This document shows, piece after piece, positions 16,741-27,207 of a DNA stretch of 34,119 bases. The position numbers were made by a program, and so were the translations under genes. The stretch lies in NCBI GenBank assembly GCA_903907175.1, contig CAIVNB010000069.1, positions 1 through 34,119 of the forward strand, in the 5' to 3' direction. Origin of the DNA: an uncultured bacterium. Lineage in GTDB: Bacteria; Patescibacteriota; Minisyncoccia; Phycocordibacterales; UBA9973. The notes under the pieces were generated by a model. It had not been told where the DNA came from, did no database searches, and saw nothing but the letters and a program-made list of their open reading frames with translations. Numbering within the stretch: position 1 is the stretch's first letter; each line of letters begins with the position of its first letter.

Positions 16741-18501
16741 TTATTTCTTAATCCGACCATTTTTAATTTCTTGTATCTTGTTATTAATCTCATTGATTTC
16801 TTTCAAAATTTGGCTAGATTTATCATTCTCCTTTTTTATCTCACATATATGTAACTCTTGCATTTTATTAGCCAAATCTTCTTTTAAATATTCCTCTTTT
16901 AGATTATTCAATAATTCTAAAACATCTTTTTTGATGTCCATATCATTTGTATAAAAAACTTCTGCTTCAAAAATTAAATCTTCTTTATTATTTTTTACTC
17001 TCTCAAGTAATTCCTCTTCATTAATTTTTAAAATATCAACAATTTCTTTTAAGAGAACCTCCGTATCTAAACTCTGTATTTTCAAGGTCTTTTGCCAAAG
17101 TATTATCCCAAGCAACCTACGTTCTATATAATCTTTTCTAAACATTTTAGATTCTATGTTTTTTGCTTCTTCTATTTCTTTCTTTTCAAATTTTGATTCT
17201 TGTTCAACTTTTTTCAAATCATCTTTAAGCGCCTCTTCTGAAATTTGTGACATATCACTTATTAATTTTATAAAATGAGCTTTTTCAATAGAGCTATTAA
17301 TAGAATCAACGTACGGCAATATTCGTTCTTTTATTTCTCTTCCAATATATCGGGAGTCTTTTGTTTTGTTATTTAATATTTTATTTAGCAAAAATTCAAT
17401 TATATGTTTTGAATTACGAATTGCTTCGTGCCATGCATCTTTCCCAACTTTAGAAATCAAATCTGCTGGGTCAACTCCTTCTGGAAGAGATGCTACTTTC
17501 ACATCCATATCAAGTGACAATGCTATTTTACTTGCTCTGGTTGAAGCATTAAGGCCCGCCTTGTCTGCGTCAAATGCAAGTACGATGTTCCCTGAAAGCC
17601 TTCTGATTAATCCTAAATTTGAAACTATATTTTCTTTCGATACTGCCCTGTCGGTCAAAGCAGTCCCTGAAGTCGCTACGGTATTTTTAAAACCCGCCTG
17701 ATGAGATAAAACTAAATCAAATTGACCTTCTACTAAAATCGAAAAATTATTTTTACGAATTGATTCTTTCGCTTTATCTAATCCATAAAGCACTGACGAT
17801 TTAGAAAAAATTGGAGTATCTGGGCTATTGAGATACTTCGCCGATTTTCCATCATCTATAAATAATCTCCCAGAAAACGCAATCACACGTCCACTAGAAT
17901 CACTTATAGGAAACATAATTCGTCCACGAAAACGATCATACATCGCCTTGCTTTGATCATCTGGTTTTTTTGCAAGTCCAGCAAGTTCTATTTCTTTGTC
18001 ACTAAATTTCTTTGTTTTTAGGTAATTATAAACCTGTCTCCAGTCTTCACTTGCAAATCCAATTCTAAAATCAGAAATCGATGAATCTAAGAGACCGCGA
18101 GATTTTAGGTATTCCAATACTTTTTTATTTTTAGATAAATTATCTACAAAAAAATTAGTAGCTTCTTCCATTGCTCTATATAATCTTTCCTTTTCACTTT
18201 CTTCCTCGTTGTTATATTGCTCTAAAATCACACCTGCTTTTCCTGCAAGTAACTTTAAAGCACCCTTAAAATCAAGACCTTCAAATTCTTCCACAAAGGT
18301 AAAGATGTCTCCCTTCGCTCCACAGCCAAAGCAATAATAGCTCCCGCGATCCGGAGACACAAAAAAAGATGGCGTTTTTTCATTGTGGAATGGGCAATTC
18401 GCCTTCAGATTTGAACCCGCGTGATCAAGCTTTATATAAGAAGAGACAACATCTTCGATTGAAAGTCTCTCCTTAATTTTTTGGACAGGAGAGTTTATCA
18501 T
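16741..18501 (-). CDS. dnaG: DNA primase
   Basis: Zn-finger CPFHNEKTPSFFVSPDRGSYYCFGCGAKGDIFTFVEEFEG, FRGRIMFPISDSSGRVIAFSGR, YLNSPDTPIFSKSSVLYGLDKAKESIRK, NIVLAFDADKAGLNAS. Confidence 0.96.
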   Translation of the reverse strand: MINSPVQKIKERLSIEDVVSSYIKLDHAGSNLKANCPFHNEKTPSFFVSPDRGSYYCFGCGAKGDIFTFVEEFEGLDFKGALKLLAGKAGVILEQYNNEEESEKERLYRAMEEATNFFVDNLSKNKKVLEYLKSRGLLDSSISDFRIGFASEDWRQVYNYLKTKKFSDKEIELAGLAKKPDDQSKAMYDRFRGRIMFPISDSSGRVIAFSGRLFIDDGKSAKYLNSPDTPIFSKSSVLYGLDKAKESIRKNNFSILVEGQFDLVLSHQAGFKNTVATSGTALTDRAVSKENIVSNLGLIRRLSGNIVLAFDADKAGLNASTRASKIALSLDMDVKVASLPEGVDPADLISKVGKDAWHEAIRNSKHIIEFLLNKILNNKTKDSRYIGREIKERILPYVDSINSSIEKAHFIKLISDMSQISEEALKDDLKKVEQESKFEKKEIEEAKNIESKMFRKDYIERRLLGIILWQKTLKIQSLDTEVLLKEIVDILKINEEELLERVKNNKEDLIFEAEVFYTNDMDIKKDVLELLNNLKEEYLKEDLANKMQELHICEIKKENDKSSQILKEINEINNKIQEIKNGRIKK

Positions 18502-18506
18502 ATTTA

Positions 18507-21500
18507 TTATTCTTCCTCGGGAATCTTTTCTTTATTTTTAAATCCAGTTCCTGCTGGAATTAAACGTCCAATGATAACATTTTCTTTCAAACCTCTTAAG
18601 TTATCAACCCCACCCTTAACTGCATTTTCAATGAGTACTCGATTAGTATTTTGGAATGATGCGGCTGAAAGCCAACTCTTCGTACGAAGAGAAACCTCTG
18701 TAATACCAAGTACAATTGTTTCTGCTTTTGCTTCTTTTTTATTAATTTTACTAATTCTGCTATTTTCTTCGATAAATGCTGTATTTTCAACAATATCACC
18801 ATTAGAAAAATTGGTTTCTCCTGAATCTTTTACTTTTCTCCTTGAAAACATCTGGCGAATAATTATTTCGGTATGTTTTCTTGAAATCGAAGCACTTTGT
18901 AATTCGTAAACTTTATTTATTTCTCTAATTATATACTCCTCAACTAATTCTTTTCCTCCGTATTTGAATATCTCAGCAATATCAGCAGACCCATTTGTTA
19001 AGATTTCACCTTTTTTAACTTTATCTCCCACTTTAACAATAGGCATTCTATTAAACGGAACGAGGTATTCTATCTCATTTGATTTTCCATCAATCTTAGA
19101 GTCAGAAAGAATTTTAATTATTTTTTCTTTTCCATCTTTGTCTTTAATTTCAAATATTTCTCCGTCTGTTTCTGAAACTATAGCTGGATTTTTAGGAATC
19201 CTTCTTTCAAAAATTTCTTCAACACGAGGCAATCCTGTTGTGATGTCTGTCCCTGCGACACCTCCAGCATGAAACGTTCGAAGTGTGAGCTGAGTACCTG
19301 GTTCTCCGATTGCTTGAGCTGCAATAATACCTACTGCTTCACCTAAATTAACAAGATGGTTTCTACCCAAATCGAGACCATAACACTTCTGACAGAGGCC
19401 ATGAACAGTGCGACATGTTAAAGGAGAACGTACAAATACACTGGAATATCCTTTCTTTTCAATAATATAAGCTTCTTCTTTGGTAACTAAAAATCCTTTT
19501 TTATAAGCAACATTTCCATCCTTATCTTTCAAATCTTCTGCTAAAATTCTACCTCTAATATTCTTTGAAAGAGGAATTTCTATTCCAGAAATATTTTCAC
19601 GTGATACCATTTTCCCTTCTTTTGTTCCACAATCTTCTTCAGTGATAACGACATCTTGTGCAACATCAACAAGTCTTCGTGTTAAATATCCAGCCTTTGC
19701 GGTATTGAGAGCAGTATCAGAAGCACCCTTTCTTGCACCGTGAGTGGTAATGAAATACTCAATCGGAGAAAGTCCTTCGTGGTAACAAGGAATAATAGGA
19801 AATTCCAATATTCTACCCTGGTTATTCTGAATTAAACCTTTCATACCAGTCATTTGAGTTAAACTCGTAATGTCTCCACGTGCTTTTGAAGTAAATAAAT
19901 CATAAGTGGAACCATTTTTAGGAAGAGTATTGGGTAAAACTTTTTCTATTTCCTTTTTAACCTGAGTCCAAATCTCAATAATCTTTTGATATTTTTCTTC
20001 TTCTGAAAGAAGGCCTTCCTTCCACTCAGAAATTACTTGATCCTCTTTCTTTTTCCCTTCTGCAATAATTTTTGGTTTTTCTTCTGGTACTTTTACGTTA
20101 TCAAAACCCCAAGTAGTACCTGAAACAGTAGCGTATTTATAACCAAATTCTTTTATTTTATCTAAGACTGGCGGAGTATTGTCGACTCCATAGTGCACAA
20201 TAAGTTCATCAACAAGAGCTGATAATCTTTTTTGTGTCATTTCATCATCTACAAAAGAAAAATCAGAAGGTAAAATACTATTGAAAAGAATTTTGCCAAC
20301 AGTAGTATCGAAAATCTTTTCACCAAATTTTTTATACTTAAATGAACTTGTAGCCAATACTTTAATCTTTGCTCGAAGAGAAACCACGCCATATTCAAAT
20401 GCGGTCACAGCAGCATTTGGACTTGAGAAATATTTCCCTTCTCCCATTTCTTCGTCTAGAGATTTTGTCATCCAATAAGCACCAAGCACAATATCTTTAC
20501 TTGGATGCACAATTGGATCTCCGTTCTGTGGTTTAAGCAAGTTTTTATTTGATGCCATTAATTCTCTTGCTTCCATTTGTGCTTCTTCAGAAAGTGGTAC
20601 ATAAACAGCCATCTGGTCTCCATCGAAGTCAGCATTAAATGCCTGACAAACAAGCGGATGTACTTGGATAGCATTTCCTTCAATAAGTATTGGATTAAAT
20701 GCTTGTATGCCCAATCTGTGCAAAGTTGGAGCACGGTTTAGTAAGACATATTTCCCCTGAATTACTTCTTCGAGCATTGCCCAAACTTCCGGTGTTTGTT
20801 CTTCTATAAGTTTATTTGCTCCACGAATATTAAAAGCAATTTCTGCTTGTAAAATTTTAGAAATTACAAAGGGACGGAATAGTTCAAGTGCCATGTGTTT
20901 GGGAAGCCCACATTGATTAAGTTTAAGCTGAGGTCCAACCACAATTACAGATCGTCCTGAGTAATCTACTCGCTTACCAAGTAAATTTTGTCGGAATAAT
21001 CCTTGTTTTGACTTTAAGTTATCAGAAAGAGATTTAAGGGCTCTTTTTTGAGATTGACTCATTGCAACATTGTCATTTTGTTTCGCAATTGAGTTATCAA
21101 TAAGCGCATCCACTGCTTCCTGGATAATTCTTTTTTCATTTCTTAGAATTACATCTGGAGCATTTATTTCCTTTAACTTCTTTAGACGATTATTCCTATT
21201 AATAACACGTCGGTATAAATCATTTAAATCAGAAGTTGCGTGACGTCCCCCATCTAATGCTACCATTGGACGAAGCACTGGCGGGATAATAGGAATAACT
21301 GTAAGCAACATCCATTCTGGTCTAATCCCCGCATAGATCATCGCACGAATCAAAGAAAGTCTTTTTTGTAATTTATCCTTTTCAACAACACTGGCTTTTT
21401 CTAACATCCCTTCTGTGTGTGCTTTTAATTTATTTAGATCTAGGTTTTTGAAAATAGAATAGATTGCTTCTGCTCCAATATTTGCTTCAAAGCAAGTACC

Positions 21501-22115
21501 ATACTTAAGAGAATAGTGATGAAAAGAAATTTCATTTAAAACTTTCCCTTCATAAATTTCCCCAATCTCTTTTTTAGTACTTGAAAGTAATGCCTTTAAT
21601 TTTTCTTTTGTCTCATCATCGTTAGTATTTTTTACTTTTGTCTTATATTCTTTATCCAAATTCTGAACAATTATTTCTTTTTCTTCTTCATATACCTTTG
21701 TGATTATATAACCAGCAAAGTATATAACCTTTTCAAGATCAGAAACAGAAATGTTTAAGAGTATACTCATTCTAGATGGCACACCACGTAAAAACCAAAT
21801 ATGTGCTACAGGAGTAGAAAGTTCAATATGCCCCATTCTTTCTCTTCGTACGATAGAACGAGTTACTTCAACTCCGCATTTTTCACAAATAATATCTTTA
21901 TAACGAATTCGGCGATACTTTCCACAATAACATTCATAGTCTTTTTCTGGTCCGAATATCTTTTCATCAAACAATCCTCCACGTTCGGATCTCCCGGTAC
22001 GATAATTTATAGTTTCAGGTTTTGTAACCTCTCCATAAGACCACTCCTTGATTTGTTCAGGTGATGCAAGTTTGAGAGTGATATGATTGAAATCTGTTGT
22101 GTTTAAAGTTTTCAT
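18507..22115 (-). CDS. rpoC: DNA-directed RNA polymerase subunit beta'
   Basis: NADFDGDQMAVYVPLSEEAQMEARELM, LLGKRVDYSGRSVIVVGPQLKLNQCGLPKHMALELF, YECYCGKYRRIRYKDIICEKCGVEVT, GEPGTQLTLRTFHAGG. Confidence 0.98.
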   Translation of the reverse strand: MKTLNTTDFNHITLKLASPEQIKEWSYGEVTKPETINYRTGRSERGGLFDEKIFGPEKDYECYCGKYRRIRYKDIICEKCGVEVTRSIVRRERMGHIELSTPVAHIWFLRGVPSRMSILLNISVSDLEKVIYFAGYIITKVYEEEKEIIVQNLDKEYKTKVKNTNDDETKEKLKALLSSTKKEIGEIYEGKVLNEISFHHYSLKYGTCFEANIGAEAIYSIFKNLDLNKLKAHTEGMLEKASVVEKDKLQKRLSLIRAMIYAGIRPEWMLLTVIPIIPPVLRPMVALDGGRHATSDLNDLYRRVINRNNRLKKLKEINAPDVILRNEKRIIQEAVDALIDNSIAKQNDNVAMSQSQKRALKSLSDNLKSKQGLFRQNLLGKRVDYSGRSVIVVGPQLKLNQCGLPKHMALELFRPFVISKILQAEIAFNIRGANKLIEEQTPEVWAMLEEVIQGKYVLLNRAPTLHRLGIQAFNPILIEGNAIQVHPLVCQAFNADFDGDQMAVYVPLSEEAQMEARELMASNKNLLKPQNGDPIVHPSKDIVLGAYWMTKSLDEEMGEGKYFSSPNAAVTAFEYGVVSLRAKIKVLATSSFKYKKFGEKIFDTTVGKILFNSILPSDFSFVDDEMTQKRLSALVDELIVHYGVDNTPPVLDKIKEFGYKYATVSGTTWGFDNVKVPEEKPKIIAEGKKKEDQVISEWKEGLLSEEEKYQKIIEIWTQVKKEIEKVLPNTLPKNGSTYDLFTSKARGDITSLTQMTGMKGLIQNNQGRILEFPIIPCYHEGLSPIEYFITTHGARKGASDTALNTAKAGYLTRRLVDVAQDVVITEEDCGTKEGKMVSRENISGIEIPLSKNIRGRILAEDLKDKDGNVAYKKGFLVTKEEAYIIEKKGYSSVFVRSPLTCRTVHGLCQKCYGLDLGRNHLVNLGEAVGIIAAQAIGEPGTQLTLRTFHAGGVAGTDITTGLPRVEEIFERRIPKNPAIVSETDGEIFEIKDKDGKEKIIKILSDSKIDGKSNEIEYLVPFNRMPIVKVGDKVKKGEILTNGSADIAEIFKYGGKELVEEYIIREINKVYELQSASISRKHTEIIIRQMFSRRKVKDSGETNFSNGDIVENTAFIEENSRISKINKKEAKAETIVLGITEVSLRTKSWLSAASFQNTNRVLIENAVKGGVDNLRGLKENVIIGRLIPAGTGFKNKEKIPEEE

Positions 22116-22145
22116 ATATTTTTTAAATTATTATTAATGTACCTT

Positions 22146-25100
22146 TTATTCCCTATCAATATATTTCTCAAGCTTTACATCAAGTGCAAGGCCTCTCAAA
22201 TAATTTAGCATCACATTGAAAGATGCAGGAGAATTAGGAGCTTTAATGGGTTCATTTTTAATAATATTATCAAAAGTGGAAGATCGACCTAGTATATCGT
22301 CAGATTTTATAGTTAACATTTCTCGGAGTGTATAAGCAGCGCCGTAACCTTCAAGTGCCCAGACTTCCATTTCTCCGAATCTCTGTCCTCCACCCTGAGC
22401 TTTTCCACCAAGAGGTTGTTGAGTAATAAGAGAGTAAGGACCGATAGAGCGCATATGGATCTTGTCCTCTACCATGTGGTGCAGTTTCAACATATACATG
22501 TATCCAACAGCAATATCTTGACCAAAAGCCTCCCCTGTTCGTCCGTCAAAAAGTTTCATTTTACCATTTTCTGCAAACCCAGCCTTTTTTAATTCTTCTT
22601 TTATTTCCTCATGTTTTGCCCCTAAGAATGGAGGTACAATTGCTTGATAGCCAAGCGTATTTGCCGCCATCCCAAGATGCATTTCTAATATCTGTCCCAA
22701 GTTCATACGAGAAGGAACCCCGAGTGGAGACAAAATTATATCAATAGGAGTACCATCCGCTGCATATGGCATATCTTCTTCAGGTAAAATAGTCGAAATA
22801 ACGCCTTTATTTCCATGACGCCCAGACAACTTATCGCCAATTGAAATATTTCTTATTTGAGCAACTTCAATGACAATTTTCTTTATAATTCCAGCTTCGA
22901 GAGTGTGTCCTAAATCACGAGAAAATATTTTCACTCCGATGATTCTTCCTCTTTTGCCATGCTCTACACGTAATGAAGTGTCTTTTACGTCACGTGCTTT
23001 TTCAGCAAAAATTGAACGCAATAATCTTTCTTCAGGAGTAAGTTCTGTCTCACCTTTTGGAGTAATCTTACCAACTAAAATATCGTTTTCTCTTACTTCT
23101 GCTCCGATTCTGACAATTCCATCTTCATCTAAATCTTTTAACTTAACTTCTCCGATATTTGGGATGTCTCGAGTTGTTATTTCAGGCCCCAACTTTGTAT
23201 CACGAACTATACAAATAAATTCTTCTAAATAAATAGAGGTGAATTTGCTCTTTTTAACTAATTTTTCAGAAATGATTATTGCGTCTTCATAGTTTGAGCC
23301 ACTCCATGACAAAAAGGCAACGAAAATATTTTGTCCAATAGAAATCTGTCCATTTACGGAACTTGTAGTATCAGCAAGAACATCCCCTTTCTTAATCTTA
23401 TCTCCAATATTTACAGATGGGCGTTGGTGAAAAACAGAAAAATTATTATTTCTTAAGAAATTTACAAGTGGATATATTTTCTCATTTTTGCCTTTTACTA
23501 TTATTTTTCTTGAATCAAGATAAGAAACAACGCCATCCTCTTCTGCAATGACCAATCTACCTGAATCTCTAGAGGCTAAACCTTCAACTCCAGTAGCTAC
23601 AAGTGGCGCCTCAGGACTTACACAAGGCACTGCTTGTTTCTGCATATTACTTCCCATGAGTGCTCTATTGGCATCGTTATGTTCTAAGAAAGGAATCAAA
23701 GAAGTTGCAATAGAAAAAGCTTGGTTAGTAGCAACATCAATATAATCAAGTTCATCACGAGAAATTATCCCAGGATTATTTTTTATTCTAGCTTCAACTT
23801 TTTTTTCTGTAATTACTCCGTGTTCATCATAAGCAATTCCAGAATGAGCAATATTACATTTCTCTTCATCAAGAGCATTTAAATAAGAAACTTCCCCTGT
23901 TATTTTTCCATTTTTTACTTTAACATAAGGAGTTTCTATAATTCCAAAATCATTTATTCTTGAATAAGTTGAAAGATGTACAATAAGCCCAATGTTTGGT
24001 CCTTCTGGTGTGTGAATAGGACACACTCTTCCGTAGTGAGATGGGTGCACGTCACGAACTTCAAGTCCCGCTCGTTCGCGCGTTAATCCTCCAGGTCCAA
24101 GAGCTGAAAGTAAGCGAATATGTTCAATTTCAGCCAAGATATTTTCTTGGTTCATGAATTGTGAAAGCTGGTTTGTTGTAAAAAATTCTTTAATACGAGC
24201 TTGGAGTGGGCGTTGGTTGATTATTTGAATTGGCATTGCTGTATCTACATCAACAATGGACATTCTGTCTTGAACATTTCTTTTAATTTGCATCATACCA
24301 GTACGTATTTTTTGTTGAAGCATTTCCCCAACAAAACGTACTCGTCTTTGTCCTAAGTGATCTATGTCATCAGATTTTGCATGAATATCGTTATTTAACG
24401 TAACAATATTCATAAGCACAGTTACCAAGTCCTCTTTTGATATAGTACGGCGGGCAAGTTCTTCGTCTTCCATATTCTTTTCAAATCTCTTATTAAATCT
24501 ATATCTTCCAACTGGAGATAGATCATATCTTTCACTGGTAAATAGAGAATCAATAAATTCACGAGCATTATCAGCCGTAGCCATATCACCATCTCTTAGG
24601 CGTTTATAAATCTCTATATATGCATCATTCAAAGTTTTAGCGGTATCTTTTGCTAAACATGCTTTAATGGACTCTGTTTGATTCTGATCTTTTTCAAACT
24701 CTTTTAAGATCATCTCATTTGAGTGATAACCCATAACACGAAGAAGTGCAGTAACTGGAAATTTTCTCTTTTTATCTATTCTTACATAAATTGCTCCATC
24801 AGATTCTGATTCTATCTCAATCCAAACACCTCTTGCAGGAATAATTTTTGCTCCAAAATATCTCTTACCCTTACTCTCAGATTCTGTAAAGAAAAAACCA
24901 AAAGAACGTGCAAGTTGTGGAACAATCACACGCTCTACTCCGTTTATAATAAAACTACCATGTGGAGTCATTAAAGGAAGATCAGACATAAAAATCTCCT
25001 GTTCCTTTATTGTACCCAATATTTTATTTGTTAATTTTACTCGTGCTTTGAGAGATCCTTGATAAGAAATTTTATTTATTTTTGTTTCATTTTCATTAGA

Positions 25101-25316
25101 TTTTGATTCACCAAGCGTGAAAGAAGTAAATTCTAATTGAAATTTTTTTCCAGAATAATCTTTTATTGGAGAAAATTCTTTAAAAACTTCTTTTATTCCT
25201 TCTTCTACTAACCACTTATAGGATTTTACTTGTGCTTCGATTAGGTTTGGAAACTCTATTAAAGGTTTCTTGTATCTTCCAAAAAACTTTTGCGGACGCT
25301 TTACTTCTTTTTGCAT
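22146..25316 (-). CDS. rpoB: DNA-directed RNA polymerase subunit beta
   Basis: MTPHGSFIINGVERVIVPQLARSFG, GPGGLTRERAGLEVRDVHPSHYGRVCPIHTPEGPNIGLI, IGDKLSGRHGNKGVIS, KAQGGGQRFGEMEVWALEGYGAAYTLREMLT. Start moved from 25355 to 25316 (MQKEVKRPQKFFGRYKKP). Confidence 0.97.
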   Translation of the reverse strand: MQKEVKRPQKFFGRYKKPLIEFPNLIEAQVKSYKWLVEEGIKEVFKEFSPIKDYSGKKFQLEFTSFTLGESKSNENETKINKISYQGSLKARVKLTNKILGTIKEQEIFMSDLPLMTPHGSFIINGVERVIVPQLARSFGFFFTESESKGKRYFGAKIIPARGVWIEIESESDGAIYVRIDKKRKFPVTALLRVMGYHSNEMILKEFEKDQNQTESIKACLAKDTAKTLNDAYIEIYKRLRDGDMATADNAREFIDSLFTSERYDLSPVGRYRFNKRFEKNMEDEELARRTISKEDLVTVLMNIVTLNNDIHAKSDDIDHLGQRRVRFVGEMLQQKIRTGMMQIKRNVQDRMSIVDVDTAMPIQIINQRPLQARIKEFFTTNQLSQFMNQENILAEIEHIRLLSALGPGGLTRERAGLEVRDVHPSHYGRVCPIHTPEGPNIGLIVHLSTYSRINDFGIIETPYVKVKNGKITGEVSYLNALDEEKCNIAHSGIAYDEHGVITEKKVEARIKNNPGIISRDELDYIDVATNQAFSIATSLIPFLEHNDANRALMGSNMQKQAVPCVSPEAPLVATGVEGLASRDSGRLVIAEEDGVVSYLDSRKIIVKGKNEKIYPLVNFLRNNNFSVFHQRPSVNIGDKIKKGDVLADTTSSVNGQISIGQNIFVAFLSWSGSNYEDAIIISEKLVKKSKFTSIYLEEFICIVRDTKLGPEITTRDIPNIGEVKLKDLDEDGIVRIGAEVRENDILVGKITPKGETELTPEERLLRSIFAEKARDVKDTSLRVEHGKRGRIIGVKIFSRDLGHTLEAGIIKKIVIEVAQIRNISIGDKLSGRHGNKGVISTILPEEDMPYAADGTPIDIILSPLGVPSRMNLGQILEMHLGMAANTLGYQAIVPPFLGAKHEEIKEELKKAGFAENGKMKLFDGRTGEAFGQDIAVGYMYMLKLHHMVEDKIHMRSIGPYSLITQQPLGGKAQGGGQRFGEMEVWALEGYGAAYTLREMLTIKSDDILGRSSTFDNIIKNEPIKAPNSPASFNVMLNYLRGLALDVKLEKYIDRE

Positions 25317-25514
25317 ATTTTTATTACTCCGAAATAAACAAAAAATACAAAGCAAAAAGACGAAAAACGCTTTCTCTTAGCTTTTTATTATTTGAATCGG
25401 ATACTAAATTAGTTTATACCTATATAAATAAGGCTCTAATAATGTGAAACAAGGAGTACATCCGAAACACAATCTATCAATCAAATACAGCTTACTCTTT
25501 TTATAAATTTTGTC

Positions 25515-25554
25515 AAATATAAAAAACTAGCGGTATCGCTAGTTTTTTATATTT
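25515..25554 (-). terminator. 18-bp perfect stem, probable terminator of the upstream - strand gene, upstream of rpoB
   Basis: AAATATAAAAAACTAGCG (25515-25532) GTAT CGCTAGTTTTTTATATTT (25537-25554). Confidence 0.85.
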
Positions 25555-25623
25555 AATTAACTGATAAAACAAACCTCTCTTTCACCTAATTAATCTAAGG
25601 CCGTTTTATTTGGAACGATAGAT

Positions 25624-26091
25624 TTAATTAGTTTTTGTTCCGGTTGTTTTTATGTCTTTCTTAACTTTTAACATAGCTGTCTTTGTAATAATCTTTACTG
25701 TTTTAGCTGTTAAAATATTCGTCGTTTTGTCTAGGGTCCCAGAAACAATAACCTTCTGTCCCACTAAAACATCCGTTGCTGTTGCAGAAAGACCATCTTT
25801 CTTATACGTTGTTGTTGCATTTGTCACAACATCAACTGACGATGTTGCTTTGGTTTTCATGTTTGTTACATTTACAGTAAACCCCGTACTAGTTAAAGCG
25901 GATACAACCCCTACTACTCCATTTTGCTTATTTAATCCTATTGTTTTAGGATTAGTTTTATTTTGTTTTTGATAAGTTTTTGGAACATTTTTTATGCCTA
26001 AATCTTGGGGTGTTGCCGCATAAATTGTAGAACCAGAAACTAATAATGATAATGCTAGTGCCCCTGTTGCTAAATGTTTTTTATATTTCAT
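25624..26091 (-). CDS. Secreted protein, DUF5666-like beta domain
   Basis: Signal peptide MKYKKHLATGALALSLLVSGSTIYA; GVVGVVSALTSTGFTVNVTNMKTKATSSVDVVTNATTTYKKDGLSATATDVLVGQKVIVSGTLDKTTNILTAKTVKI. Start moved to 26091. Confidence 0.65.
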   Translation of the reverse strand: MKYKKHLATGALALSLLVSGSTIYAATPQDLGIKNVPKTYQKQNKTNPKTIGLNKQNGVVGVVSALTSTGFTVNVTNMKTKATSSVDVVTNATTTYKKDGLSATATDVLVGQKVIVSGTLDKTTNILTAKTVKIITKTAMLKVKKDIKTTGTKTN

Positions 26092-26184
26092 AATTAATTT
26101 TAATAAACTTATAATACTAATAATAATGTTTACACCTATGACCTTTAGTGTATGCAAACATTATATATTTGTGAGATGAAATCG

Positions 26185-27207
26185 CTATGAAGAGATAGGT
26201 AGAGAAATTATCACATTTGTACCCTTATTTACTTCACTTTTTATGACTATCGTTCCTTTATGATTTTCAATAATTTTCTTTGACAATGTAAGTCCGAGAC
26301 CCGCCCCTAGAGTATTTCTTGATGCATCGCCTCGAAAAAACGGATCAAATATCTTGTCTAGAACACCCTCTCCAATACCAATACCGGTATCACTAACAGT
26401 AACAACATATTTATTAGAAACGATTTTATCGGATATGGTTATTACCCCATTTGGGGAAGTGTATTTTATGGCATTATCTAAAATATTGAAAAACACTCGG
26501 CTAAGTTCTGTTTTATCTCCGAGAACATTCGCCGTCAATTCTATTTTCGATTCAATATTTATGTCTTTAACATGAGCTAAATTATTATTTTTTTCTATGA
26601 TTTTTTTTAATAATTCATTAATAACAATAGGCTCACATTCTAAACATATTGATCTATCATATTTTGATATATCTAATAAACTATTGCTGAGTTTTGAAAA
26701 TTCTCTCATTTCATCCAAAGTATCTTCTAATGTTTTTTTAGCTCCGATGAGATCTAATTTTTTATTATTTAAATTAACCTCGAGGCCGGAAATGACTACG
26801 GCTATCGGAGTACGGAGTTCATGAGATGCATCAGCAATAAACCTCTTTTGTTTTTCCATGTTTGATTTAATTGGTTTAAGAGTTTGTTCAGTAAGCAAAA
26901 ATCCTAATATAATAACAAAAAATATTATAAAAGCATCTATTGTTATAAAACGATTCAACAATATATCTTGGGCTTTATCTAAAATTGCAACAGCTAAATC
27001 TTTATTTATAAATGGATTTTCTGAAATTGACTGGGCGAGATTAGAGAGAATTGTATTGTAAAGTACGATACTTGAACCCCCCAAAATTACCATCGCCGTA
27101 AGGGAATAATATAAAGTAAGTCTAAGTCGTGCTAAAAGAAACTCATCTTTTAGGTCAGTTTTCCATTTTATAACCGACTCCACGAATTGTTTGTATAATT
27201 TTTCCAT
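26185..27207 (-). CDS. Sensor histidine kinase
   Basis: Two TM segments; KRFIADASHELRTPIAVVISGLEV (H-box), FFNILDNAIKYTSPNGVI (N-box), VSDTGIGIGEGVLDKIFDPFFRGD, GAGLGLTLSKKIIENHKGTI. Confidence 0.95.
   Translation of the reverse strand: MEKLYKQFVESVIKWKTDLKDEFLLARLRLTLYYSLTAMVILGGSSIVLYNTILSNLAQSISENPFINKDLAVAILDKAQDILLNRFITIDAFIIFFVIILGFLLTEQTLKPIKSNMEKQKRFIADASHELRTPIAVVISGLEVNLNNKKLDLIGAKKTLEDTLDEMREFSKLSNSLLDISKYDRSICLECEPIVINELLKKIIEKNNNLAHVKDINIESKIELTANVLGDKTELSRVFFNILDNAIKYTSPNGVITISDKIVSNKYVVTVSDTGIGIGEGVLDKIFDPFFRGDASRNTLGAGLGLTLSKKIIENHKGTIVIKSEVNKGTNVIISLPISS

Noticed and set aside
18481-24000. Multiple small + strand ORFs within dnaG/rpoC/rpoB
   Set aside because: Antisense shadows of conserved genes; no family resemblance.
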